Origin: CAXSDR01 sp964236445
GTDB lineage: Bacteria > Actinomycetota > Actinomycetes > Motilibacterales > Motilibacteraceae
DNA length: 10,453 bases
Assembly (NCBI GenBank): GCA_964236445.1
Contig: CAXSDR010000115.1
Span: 1-10,453, forward strand
Direction of reading: 5' to 3'
In this document: in pieces, positions 1 through 5,668 of the stretch
Layout of the letters: every line of letters starts with the position of its first letter
Numbering within the stretch: the stretch's first letter is position 1
Position numbers and translations under genes: made by a program
The notes under the pieces: model-generated
What the model was told of the DNA's origin: nothing
What the model saw: only the letters and a program-made list of their open reading frames with translations
Databases searched by the model: none

Positions 1-25
1 CCGGCTCGTCGGTGCGTCCCGTCAT
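1..25 (-). CDS. 5' end of a third gene of the phosphatase/DUF3090 operon (partial), possibly SCO1664 family
   Basis: An ATG on the minus strand at 25 opens a frame reading M-T-G-R-T-D-E-P before the window ends. It lies 10 nt after the DUF3090 stop (TGA at 38-36), which is operon-like spacing. The nearby in-frame alternative GTG at 39 meets a stop after five codons. As I recall the family descriptions, the MSMEG_4193-type phosphatase, DUF3090 and an SCO1664-type protein (distantly phosphatidylinositol-kinase-like) recur as a trio in Actinobacteria, so the third member is expected here. Eight codons cannot prove the identity; the assignment rests on position alone. Confidence 0.4.
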
Positions 26-35
26 GGGTCCAGTG

Positions 36-611
36 TCACCTGCGATAGCCGTTCATGCGCGGGCACACGTGCCCGGCCGGATCCAGCGGGAGGTCGCAGA
101 ACGGGCACGGCGGACGGCCGGCGGCCACCACGGCCAGCGCGCGCTTGGCGAAGGCTCTCGCGATCGGAGCCGTCACGCGTACGCGCAGCAGGTCGGGGCC
201 GTCGTCGTCGTCGCCGAGCAGGTGCTCGGTGGCGTCGTCACCGTCGGGCGCCTGGGCCTGCGCCTCGATGACCACGCGCAGGTCTTCGTTGTCCCAGGCC
301 AGCGCCATCGTGCCGACACGGAAGTCCTCGACCACGGGGACGTCGAGCGGGGCGTTGTCCTCCAGGGGTGCGAGCCCGGGCAGGCCGGAGAACGGGGCGG
401 CCGGCTCGGTGGCCGACCCGCGGCGCGCCACTTCTTCGAGCAGCTGCTCGACGCGCTCGGCCAGGACACTGACCTGTGACTTCTCCAGCGCGACGCTCGT
501 GGTGCGCCCGCCACCGGTGGCCTGCAGATAGAAGGTGCGGCCTCCGGGCTCGCCGACCGTGCCAGCCACGAAACGGTCGGGAGGGTCGTACTCGAACAAC
601 TGGCGCGCCAC
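36..611 (-). CDS. DUF3090 family protein
   Basis: This encodes 191 residues of an uncharacterised, mostly actinobacterial family (DUF3090). The N-terminus has the family-typical pattern (ARQLFEYDPPDRFVAGTVGE, then RTFYLQA and VALEK). The C-terminus ends in a cysteine cluster, CPFC (169-172) plus a third Cys at 183 in HVCPR, followed by NGYRR. That cluster could bind zinc but has only three cysteines. I chose the GTG at 611 because the family begins at ARQxF; an upstream start at 650 would add 13 Arg/Ala-rich residues that overlap the preceding gene. The start lies 10 nt after the phosphatase stop, with TGAGGG just upstream as ribosome-binding site. It is the middle gene of a likely three-gene operon. 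No biochemical function is known to me. Confidence 0.88.
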   Translation of the reverse strand: MARQLFEYDPPDRFVAGTVGEPGGRTFYLQATGGGRTTSVALEKSQVSVLAERVEQLLEEVARRGSATEPAAPFSGLPGLAPLEDNAPLDVPVVEDFRVGTMALAWDNEDLRVVIEAQAQAPDGDDATEHLLGDDDDGPDLLRVRVTAPIARAFAKRALAVVAAGRPPCPFCDLPLDPAGHVCPRMNGYRR

Positions 612-621
612 GGCCCTCAGC

Positions 622-1317
622 CTAGGGGGTCGTGCCCGCGCCGCCACCAACAGGCGCGTCGCTGGTGGCGGTTCGGCGACGTCGCGACTTCTTGGCCGGC
701 GGCACGAGCCAGGACAGGTCGCCGCCGGTGTCGTTGGCCTTGAGGACGAACGGTCGCAGCGGCTCGTAGCGCACGACGCTGACGGAGCACGGGTCGGCGA
801 CGATGCGCTGGAACGCGTCGAGGTGCATCCCGAGCGCGTCGGCGAGGATGGCCTTGATGACGTCGCCGTGGGAGACCGCGACCCACACCGCGTCTGGGCC
901 CAGTTCGGCGTTGGTCTGGCGTACGGCCGACACGGCGCGCTCCTGGACCTCGCGCAGCGACTCGCCGCCGGGGAACGTCACGGCACTGGGGTGTGTCTGG
1001 ACGACCTTCCAGAGCGGGTCCTTCGCCAGGCTCTTGAGCTCGCGTCCGGTCCAGTCGCCATAGCGGCACTCACCGAGCCGGTCGTCCGTGCGAAGCGTGA
1101 GAGCGCGGTCGGCGAGGATCGCCGTGGCGGTCTGCTGGCAGCGCTGCAGCGGGCTCGCGACGACCGCGCTCAACGGCACCGCCGCGAGCCGGGCGCCGAG
1201 CGCCGCCGCCTGCGCGAGCCCGGTGTCGTCGAGCTCGACGCCCTCGGTCCAGCCGGCGAGCACTCCCCCGGCGTTCGCCGACGTCCGGCCGTGGCGCACC
1301 AGCAGGACGGTGGTCAC
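622..1317 (-). CDS. Histidine phosphatase superfamily protein, MSMEG_4193-type putative phosphomutase
   Basis: This is a 231-residue member of the histidine phosphatase (phosphoglycerate mutase-like) superfamily, which transfers phosphate through a phospho-histidine. The catalytic RHG motif is at residues 8-10 (His9). Arg59 lies in SPLQRCQQTA, Glu83 in LGECRYGDW, and the second catalytic His150 in VSHGD, so the active site looks complete. The substrate is unknown. The last 25 or so residues are a basic and Gly-rich tail. The GTG at 1317 places RHG at the usual distance from the N-terminus. No Shine-Dalgarno sequence precedes it; its GTG instead overlaps (GTGA) the stop of an 18-codon reading frame. 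It is first in an operon with DUF3090 and is divergent from the aldo/keto reductase gene. Confidence 0.88.
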   Translation of the reverse strand: MTTVLLVRHGRTSANAGGVLAGWTEGVELDDTGLAQAAALGARLAAVPLSAVVASPLQRCQQTATAILADRALTLRTDDRLGECRYGDWTGRELKSLAKDPLWKVVQTHPSAVTFPGGESLREVQERAVSAVRQTNAELGPDAVWVAVSHGDVIKAILADALGMHLDAFQRIVADPCSVSVVRYEPLRPFVLKANDTGGDLSWLVPPAKKSRRRRTATSDAPVGGGAGTTP

Positions 1318-1370
1318 GAGGACGCGAGCGGCCGGCGCACGACAAGCGCGAAGAACGGGTGGTGAACCAT
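1314..1370 (-). CDS. Putative 18-residue leaderless leader peptide before the phosphatase gene
   Basis: An ATG at 1370 opens an 18-codon frame reading MVHHPFFALVVRRPLASS. Its TGA (1316-1314) overlaps the phosphatase GTG (1317-1315) as GTGA. A TAGGGT box (1383-1378) stands 7 nt before the ATG, so transcription would be expected to start at or next to the A of the ATG and give a leaderless message. The main gene has no Shine-Dalgarno sequence, so termination-reinitiation at the overlap would explain its translation. The peptide itself may have no function. It has neither a run of one amino acid nor attenuator hairpins that would suggest ribosome stalling. This is inference from geometry; conservation has not been tested. 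Confidence 0.45.
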   Translation of the reverse strand: MVHHPFFALVVRRPLASS

Positions 1371-1376
1371 GCAGCT

Positions 1377-1397
1377 GACCCTAGCGACGCTAGGGTC
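1377..1397. promoter_or_regulatory. Palindromic bidirectional promoter: two mirrored TAGGGT -10 boxes
   Basis: A perfect inverted repeat has 9-nt arms GACCCTAGC (1377-1385) and GCTAGGGTC (1389-1397) around GAC. Each arm contains TAGGGT, a match to the actinobacterial -10 consensus TANNNT: 1391-1396 on the plus strand and 1383-1378 on the minus strand. Seven nt separate each box from a start codon, GTG 1404 on plus and ATG 1370 on minus. Both transcripts should therefore be leaderless. I see no good -35 on either side. The palindrome could also be an operator for a dimeric regulator. Confidence 0.6.
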
Positions 1398-1403
1398 GCG
1401 ACC

Positions 1404-2348
1404 GTGGAGCAGCGGACCTTGGGACGAAGCGGCCTGCGCGTGTCGAGGCTCGCGCTCGGGACCATGACGTGGGGCCGTGACACCGACGAATACGAAAGCG
1501 CCGAGCAGCTGCGCGCGTTCGTCGACGCGGGCGGCACTCTGCTCGATACTGCGGTGAACTATGCCGACGGCGCGGCCGAGCAGGTGCTCGGCTCCATGCT
1601 CGGTTCGCTCGTCGCACGCGAGGACCTCGTGATCGCCACCAAGGCCGGGATCTCGCGGCGGGCCGGTCAGCCGTTGGTGGACGTGTCCCGACGCAACCTG
1701 CTGGCGTCGCTCGACACCTCGTTGCGTCGGCTGGGCACGGACCATGTCGACCTGTGGCAGGTGCATTCCTGGAGCGAGGACGCACCCCTCGAGGAGGTGC
1801 TGTCGGCCCTGGCGGCTGCCGTGGACAGCGGTCGCGCCCGCTATATCGGCATCTGCAACTACACCGGCTGGCAGTCGGCGCGCGCGGCCACGCTGCAGGA
1901 GGCCTGCCGTGGCGCAGAGGTCGTTTCCCACCAGGTCGAATACTCCTTGCTGGCGCGGGCCGTCGAGCGCGAGGTCGTGCCGGCGGCCCAGGGCCTCGGC
2001 CTGGGCGTGCTCGCCTGGTCACCGCTGGGCCGCGGGGTGCTCACGGGCAAATACCGCACCGGCGTCCCCTCCGACTCCCGAGCCGCCTCTCCGCACTTCG
2101 CCGCGTTCGTCGAGCACTATCTCGACGACGCTTCCCGGCGCATCGTCGATGCGGTCGTCACCGCAGCCGACGGTCTCGGGGTGGCTCCCGTCGAGGTGGC
2201 GCTCGCGTGGGTGCGTGACCGGCCCGGCGTGGCCGCCGCCGTCGTGGGCGCGCGTACGGCAGCCCAGCTGTTGGGATCTCTGGCCGCGGAGCATCTGACC
2301 CTGCCGGACGAGATCCGTGACGCGCTCGACGACGTGTCATCCCCGTGA
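1404..2348 (+). CDS. Aldo/keto reductase family oxidoreductase
   Basis: This 314-residue protein is an NAD(P)H-dependent (alpha/beta)8-barrel oxidoreductase that reduces carbonyl compounds; the substrate cannot be read from sequence. The catalytic tetrad is complete: Asp48 and Tyr53 in LLDTAVNYADG, Lys80 in VIATKAG, and His121 in DLWQVHSW. The C-terminal region has VVGART, typical of the cofactor-binding loop in this family (related to the potassium-channel beta-subunit/YdhF-like group). I chose the GTG at 1404 because it begins at EQRTLGRSGLRVS, the usual N-terminus, and sits 7 nt after a -10 box with no Shine-Dalgarno, which implies leaderless translation. A GTG at 1359 would add 15 unlikely residues across the promoter palindrome. 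The stop overlaps the next gene's start (GTGA), so the two are probably translationally coupled. Confidence 0.9.
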   Translation: MEQRTLGRSGLRVSRLALGTMTWGRDTDEYESAEQLRAFVDAGGTLLDTAVNYADGAAEQVLGSMLGSLVAREDLVIATKAGISRRAGQPLVDVSRRNLLASLDTSLRRLGTDHVDLWQVHSWSEDAPLEEVLSALAAAVDSGRARYIGICNYTGWQSARAATLQEACRGAEVVSHQVEYSLLARAVEREVVPAAQGLGLGVLAWSPLGRGVLTGKYRTGVPSDSRAASPHFAAFVEHYLDDASRRIVDAVVTAADGLGVAPVEVALAWVRDRPGVAAAVVGARTAAQLLGSLAAEHLTLPDEIRDALDDVSSP

Positions 2349-3493
2349 CCTTGCTCGAAGCCACCGCCACGCCGGGGCCGTGGGACCTGCTCGCCCGCCC
2401 GGGAGCTGTCCCCCGGCTCGTCGACGCCCAGGCGCTTGCTAGCGGCGGGGTCACGCTCACCGACCCCCGACGGGGTGCGGCGCTGGCGCGGTGGCTGCTC
2501 GTACGCGCAGCGCGCGACGGTCACACCTGGCTTCCTTCGGTGGTCGTGGTGGCAGCACTGGATGCCTTCGAGGTGCCCGATATCGGGGCTTCGCTGCGCC
2601 TCGCCGAGGACATCGTCGCCCCGCAGGACGGCACGCTGGCCCTGATGCCCCTCGTCCGGGCCGAGGACGACTTGGCGGAGGCGCTCGTGGGGCTCACCCT
2701 CATGGGCGTCGTCGTGCACTGCGTGGCCGGGCCGCGGTGCGCCGAACGAGCCGCTGCTGCGGCAGCGGCCGGAGCGGGCCGCGAGACGCTGCTCATCGAC
2801 GACGCGGAGCGGCTGACCCTGGACGACCTTCGTGACGCCGTGGTGGTCCTCAGCCGACGCGACGACCTCGACGAAGGTTCAGCCGTCGTGCTCGCGGGTG
2901 ACGACGCGCTGCTCGGCGCGCCCGGTCCTGGCAGCGGATTCCGCGACCTGGTCGACGCGCTGCCGACCACGCGCGTCGCCCCCCAGCCCGGCCTCTCGCC
3001 TCTGGACCGCCTGCGCGAGCACGTACGCCTGGGCCGGCTCCCCGCGCCGGAGGGCCTGGGCGGCCCGGAGCACTCGGTCGTCGTCGTCGGGGCGGCGGAC
3101 GACACGACCGCCGCTCGGCGGGTCGGCCAGCTGGTCGAGCTGTCGATCCCACGAGGCTTCGGCGTCGCCTCGCGTGACGTGCGCGTCGTATCGATGGTGC
3201 GGCGCGGCGGCGCAGGAACCGTCGCGCTGGAACAGCTGCTGGGCAGACCTGTGACGCTGGCCGCTGACGTGCCGGTCGATGCGCACTGTGTGGCAGCGGT
3301 CGTCGTCGTGCCGGCTGCCGCCGCCGGCATGCTCGCGCGCGACGGCTTTCTCACTGCGCTGCAAGGCATCTCCGGTCACGTCTCGGTCGTCACCCTCGCC
3401 GGAAGCGCCCTTGCGCGAGCCGTGTCCGTCATCGCACATCGGCCTCGCCGCACGCGGCTCGCGTCACTGCTGCACGAGGACCCGGTGAGCTAG
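2345..3493 (+). CDS. RecD2-like SF1 helicase relative, apparently lacking the ATP-binding Walker A motif
   Basis: The protein has 382 residues with scattered but ordered resemblance to RecD2-type superfamily 1 DNA helicases. Residues 44-116 (ALARWLLVRAARDGHT to DDLAEALVGL) resemble the winged N-terminal region. LLIDDAERL (149-157) resembles the Walker B/motif II block. VVLAGDDALLGAPGPGSGFR (181-200) resembles motif III (GDxxQLPSVGPG). VRVVSMVRRGGAGTVALEQL (about 269-288) resembles the motif in RecD2 that reads QVLTPMRRGPxGxxALN. Where Walker A (GxxGxGKT) should lie there is only an Ala/Gly-rich stretch (about 120-146), so ATP hydrolysis is doubtful. It overlaps the aldo/keto reductase stop by 4 nt. 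It may be a structural or DNA-binding pseudoenzyme, and similar genes after aldo/keto reductases in other actinomycetes are often annotated as helix-hairpin-helix proteins. The family call is from memory of motifs, not alignment. Confidence 0.65.
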   Translation: MTLLEATATPGPWDLLARPGAVPRLVDAQALASGGVTLTDPRRGAALARWLLVRAARDGHTWLPSVVVVAALDAFEVPDIGASLRLAEDIVAPQDGTLALMPLVRAEDDLAEALVGLTLMGVVVHCVAGPRCAERAAAAAAAGAGRETLLIDDAERLTLDDLRDAVVVLSRRDDLDEGSAVVLAGDDALLGAPGPGSGFRDLVDALPTTRVAPQPGLSPLDRLREHVRLGRLPAPEGLGGPEHSVVVVGAADDTTAARRVGQLVELSIPRGFGVASRDVRVVSMVRRGGAGTVALEQLLGRPVTLAADVPVDAHCVAAVVVVPAAAAGMLARDGFLTALQGISGHVSVVTLAGSALARAVSVIAHRPRRTRLASLLHEDPVS

Positions 3494-3813
3494 CTGATGA
3501 CGGCCGCCGGTTCGTCGTCCTCGTCGTCCGGGTCGTCCGGGTCGACGGTGTCCTCGTCCTCGTCGTAGTCGTCGAGGTCGTCGTCGTCATCGTCCTCGTC
3601 CTCGTCATCCGCGACGTCGAAGGGCGTCACCTCGTCGTAGGTGTCGTAGAGCGCGTCCTCATAGACGACGAACGCCTCGGCGAGGTGGCCGAAGGCATGG
3701 TGCACCACAGGATCCGCCTCACCCGTGCGGCGTTCGACGGCCGCGAGATGGCGCTCGATGGCGGCGATGAAGGCAGCGGCCGCAGCGCGCACCTGAGTGG
3801 GAGAGGTCGACAC
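3490..3813 (-). CDS. Small acidic actinobacterial protein (often annotated 'primosomal protein')
   Basis: The predicted product has 107 residues. The N-terminal 65 or so form a likely helical domain (AAAAFIAAIERHLAAVERRTGE, then ALYDTYDEVTPFDV) that I recognise from actinobacterial proteins loosely called primosomal proteins, without experimental support that I know of. The last 40 residues are extremely acidic, 27 of 40 being Asp or Glu, so the tail is probably disordered. The GTG at 3813 is chosen because the conserved region follows at once and a TAACGT box lies 7 nt upstream (3826-3821), suggesting a leaderless transcript. An upstream start at 4314 would run antisense through DUF5703 and the permease start. 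Its TAG overlaps the stop of the convergent RecD2-like gene. Homologues I recall are longer at the C-terminus, so this may be a shortened form. Confidence 0.72.
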   Translation of the reverse strand: MSTSPTQVRAAAAAFIAAIERHLAAVERRTGEADPVVHHAFGHLAEAFVVYEDALYDTYDEVTPFDVADDEDEDDDDDDLDDYDEDEDTVDPDDPDDEDDEPAAVIS

Positions 3814-3852
3814 GCCTGTGACGTTAGCGCCTCGGGCGTAATCTCGGTATCG
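3814..3852. promoter_or_regulatory. Divergent leaderless promoters for the acidic-protein and DUF5703 genes
   Basis: On the minus strand TAACGT (3826-3821) stands 7 nt before GTG 3813. On the plus strand TAATCT (3839-3844) stands 8 nt before ATG 3853. Both fit the TANNNT -10 consensus at the spacing expected when transcription starts at the start codon. Neither gene has a convincing Shine-Dalgarno sequence. Only 12 nt separate the two boxes, so one RNA polymerase would probably exclude the other. Confidence 0.55.
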
Positions 3853-4038
3853 ATGCGCGAGTACGAGACGCAGGTCCTGTTCCTGCCGCGCGGCACGAGC
3901 CGCGCGGCAGCGTGCCGTGTGCTGACCGAGCATGCCGAATATGGCGCATGGGACCTCATGCGGGTCCGTCTCTACTCCGACGGCAGCCGGCGCGCCTGGC
4001 TCAGGCGCCGCATCATCCGGGCTGTCCGCACCGCCTAG
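3853..4038 (+). CDS. DUF5703 family small protein
   Basis: This small basic protein of 61 residues matches the actinobacterial DUF5703 pattern: an N-terminal REYE, then PRGTSRAAA, LTEHAEYGAWDL, RLYSDGSR and RRRIIRAVR at the end. The C-terminal third is rich in Arg and could contact nucleic acid, but the function is unknown. The ATG at 3853 is chosen because homologues start at this point and a -10 box lies 8 nt upstream; a longer frame starting at 3685 runs antisense through the acidic-protein gene. Codons 11-20 form a perfect 12-bp inverted repeat in the DNA (3883-3910). The permease gene follows after 102 nt. Confidence 0.8.
   Translation: MREYETQVLFLPRGTSRAAACRVLTEHAEYGAWDLMRVRLYSDGSRRAWLRRRIIRAVRTA
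3883..3910 (+). repeat. Perfect 12-bp-arm inverted repeat inside the DUF5703 coding sequence
   Basis: The arms CTGCCGCGCGGC (3883-3894) and GCCGCGCGGCAG (3899-3910) are exact reverse complements around an ACGA loop. All but two of the arm bases are G or C, so the RNA hairpin would be very stable about 30 nt from the start codon. The bases encode LPRGTSRAA, a conserved protein motif, so part of the symmetry may come from codon choice. Confidence 0.7.
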
Positions 4039-4140
4039 GTGTACATCGGACGCGCGTTGGTGTCGCTGCGCTGCCATGGGGTTGCGCAGCGTCAGCGCGG
4101 GGAGGATCACCCGAAATTCTGCCTGACCGAGAGGCACGCC

Positions 4141-5655
4141 ATGGCCCTGTTGAGCGGTCTCGTCCGCACCAAGAGCGTCGAGCAGTCGATCGAGGACACC
4201 GAGGAGCCCGACCACCAGCTCAAGCGGGAGCTGTCCGCCACCGACCTGACGGTCTTCGGAGTCGGCGTCATCATCGGTACGGGCATCTTCGTGCTCACCG
4301 GCGTCGCGGCCCACGACAACGCCGGTCCAGCGGTCGCGCTGTCCTTCGTCGTCGCCGGTGTCGTCTGCGCGCTGGCCGGGCTCTGCTACGCCGAGCTCGC
4401 CTCCACGGTGCCGGTTGCCGGCTCCGCCTACACGTTCTCCTACGCCACGCTCGGGGAGCTCGCAGCGTGGGTGATCGGCTGGGACCTCGTGCTGGAGCTG
4501 GCGCTCGGTGGAGCCGTCGTGTCGACGGGTTGGTCGAAGTATCTCGGAGTAGTGCTATCCAATGCCGGAATCACACTGCCTGGATCGATCGACGGAGGCA
4601 AGGACTCGGTCGTGAACGTGCCGGCCGTGCTCATCGCGCTGGTGATCACCGGCGTGCTGCTCGTCGGCATCAAGCTGAGCTCGCGGATCACCACGATTAT
4701 CGTTGCCATCAAGCTGGCGGTCGTGATTCTGGTGATCGTCGCCGGTTTGTTCTATATCAAGAAGGCAAACTACACGCCGTTTGTCCCCACAGCCGTGACA
4801 CCGAAGACCCTGTCAGGCGGGCACGAGTCACTGATGCAGGCGGTGCTGGGTCTCACGCCGTCGAACTTCGGCGTGCTCGGCATCTTCAGTGCGGCCGCGA
4901 TCGTCTTCTTCGCCTTCATCGGGTTCGACATCGTGGCGACGGCTGCGGAAGAGACACGCGAGCCCCAGCGCGATGTGCCACGCGGCATTCTGGCCTCGTT
5001 GGCCATCTGCACCCTGCTCTATGTCGCCGTGTCCCTGGTGGTCGTGGGGATGCAGAAATACAGCGACCTGGACACGGAGGCACCGTTGGCCAACGCGTTC
5101 AAGGCCGTGGGCGCCGACTGGATCGCCACCATCGTGGCCATCGGCGCGCTCGCGGGACTGACATCGGTCGTGATGATCCTGCTGCTGGGGCAGAGCCGCG
5201 TCCTGTTCGCGATGAGCCGCGACGGGCTGCTTCCACGGGGCTTCGCCAAGGTGCACCCGAAGTGGGGCACGCCCTACCGCATCACGCTGACGACGGGGCT
5301 GCTCGTGGCGGCACTTGCCGGCTTCATCCCGCTGGCCGCGCTCGCAGAGCTCGTGAACATCGGCACACTGTTCGCCTTCATCGTCGTCTCGATCGGCGTC
5401 GTCATCCTGCGTCGGACCCGGCCGGACCTCCACCGCCCCTTCCATACGCCGCTCGTGCCACTGGTGCCGATCGTCTCGGTGCTGTCGTGCCTCTACCTGA
5501 TGGTCAACCTGCCTGTCGACACGTGGATCCGCTTCGTGGTGTGGATGCTGATCGGGTTCCTGGTCTACGGGTTCTACGGCCGCACGCATGCGCGGGCTGC
5601 CACGCGGACCGACAGGGTCATCGACGTACGCGACAGGTCCAAGACCACTGCCTGA
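4141..5655 (+). CDS. APC superfamily amino acid permease, cationic amino acid transporter (CAT) type
   Basis: This inner-membrane protein of 504 residues has about 12 to 14 hydrophobic segments. The first helix carries the substrate-binding glycine motif VGVIIGTGIF (41-50). Other CAT-type signatures are CYAELASTVPVAGSAYTFSY (82-101), FFAFIGFDIVATAAEE followed by REPQRDVPRGI (256-283), and QSRVLFAMSRDGLLP. CAT-type members import or exchange cationic and other amino acids; the exact substrate is not readable. The N-terminal 30 residues are soluble, with a KSVEQSIEDTEE stretch common in this group. The ATG at 4141 has GAGAGG (4129-4134) 6 nt upstream; a longer frame from 4039 has no such site. 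It converges on the M20 peptidase gene with 9 nt between stops. A catabolic link (amino acid import next to a peptidase) is possible but they are on opposite strands. Confidence 0.92.
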   Translation: MALLSGLVRTKSVEQSIEDTEEPDHQLKRELSATDLTVFGVGVIIGTGIFVLTGVAAHDNAGPAVALSFVVAGVVCALAGLCYAELASTVPVAGSAYTFSYATLGELAAWVIGWDLVLELALGGAVVSTGWSKYLGVVLSNAGITLPGSIDGGKDSVVNVPAVLIALVITGVLLVGIKLSSRITTIIVAIKLAVVILVIVAGLFYIKKANYTPFVPTAVTPKTLSGGHESLMQAVLGLTPSNFGVLGIFSAAAIVFFAFIGFDIVATAAEETREPQRDVPRGILASLAICTLLYVAVSLVVVGMQKYSDLDTEAPLANAFKAVGADWIATIVAIGALAGLTSVVMILLLGQSRVLFAMSRDGLLPRGFAKVHPKWGTPYRITLTTGLLVAALAGFIPLAALAELVNIGTLFAFIVVSIGVVILRRTRPDLHRPFHTPLVPLVPIVSVLSCLYLMVNLPVDTWIRFVVWMLIGFLVYGFYGRTHARAATRTDRVIDVRDRSKTTA

Positions 5656-5668
5656 GCCGAAGCCTCAG
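5652..5668. terminator. Weak bidirectional hairpin spanning both convergent stop codons
   Basis: CTGAG (5652-5656) pairs with CTCAG (5664-5668) around a 7-nt loop, covering the permease TGA and the peptidase TGA. The stem is only 5 bp and there is no T-run, so it is a marginal terminator candidate, noted because no other site exists in the 9-nt gap. Confidence 0.25.

Noticed and set aside
3813..4314. Upstream extension of the acidic-protein gene to a start at 4314
   Set aside because: The added part is antisense to DUF5703 and to the permease start; the conserved domain begins directly after GTG 3813.
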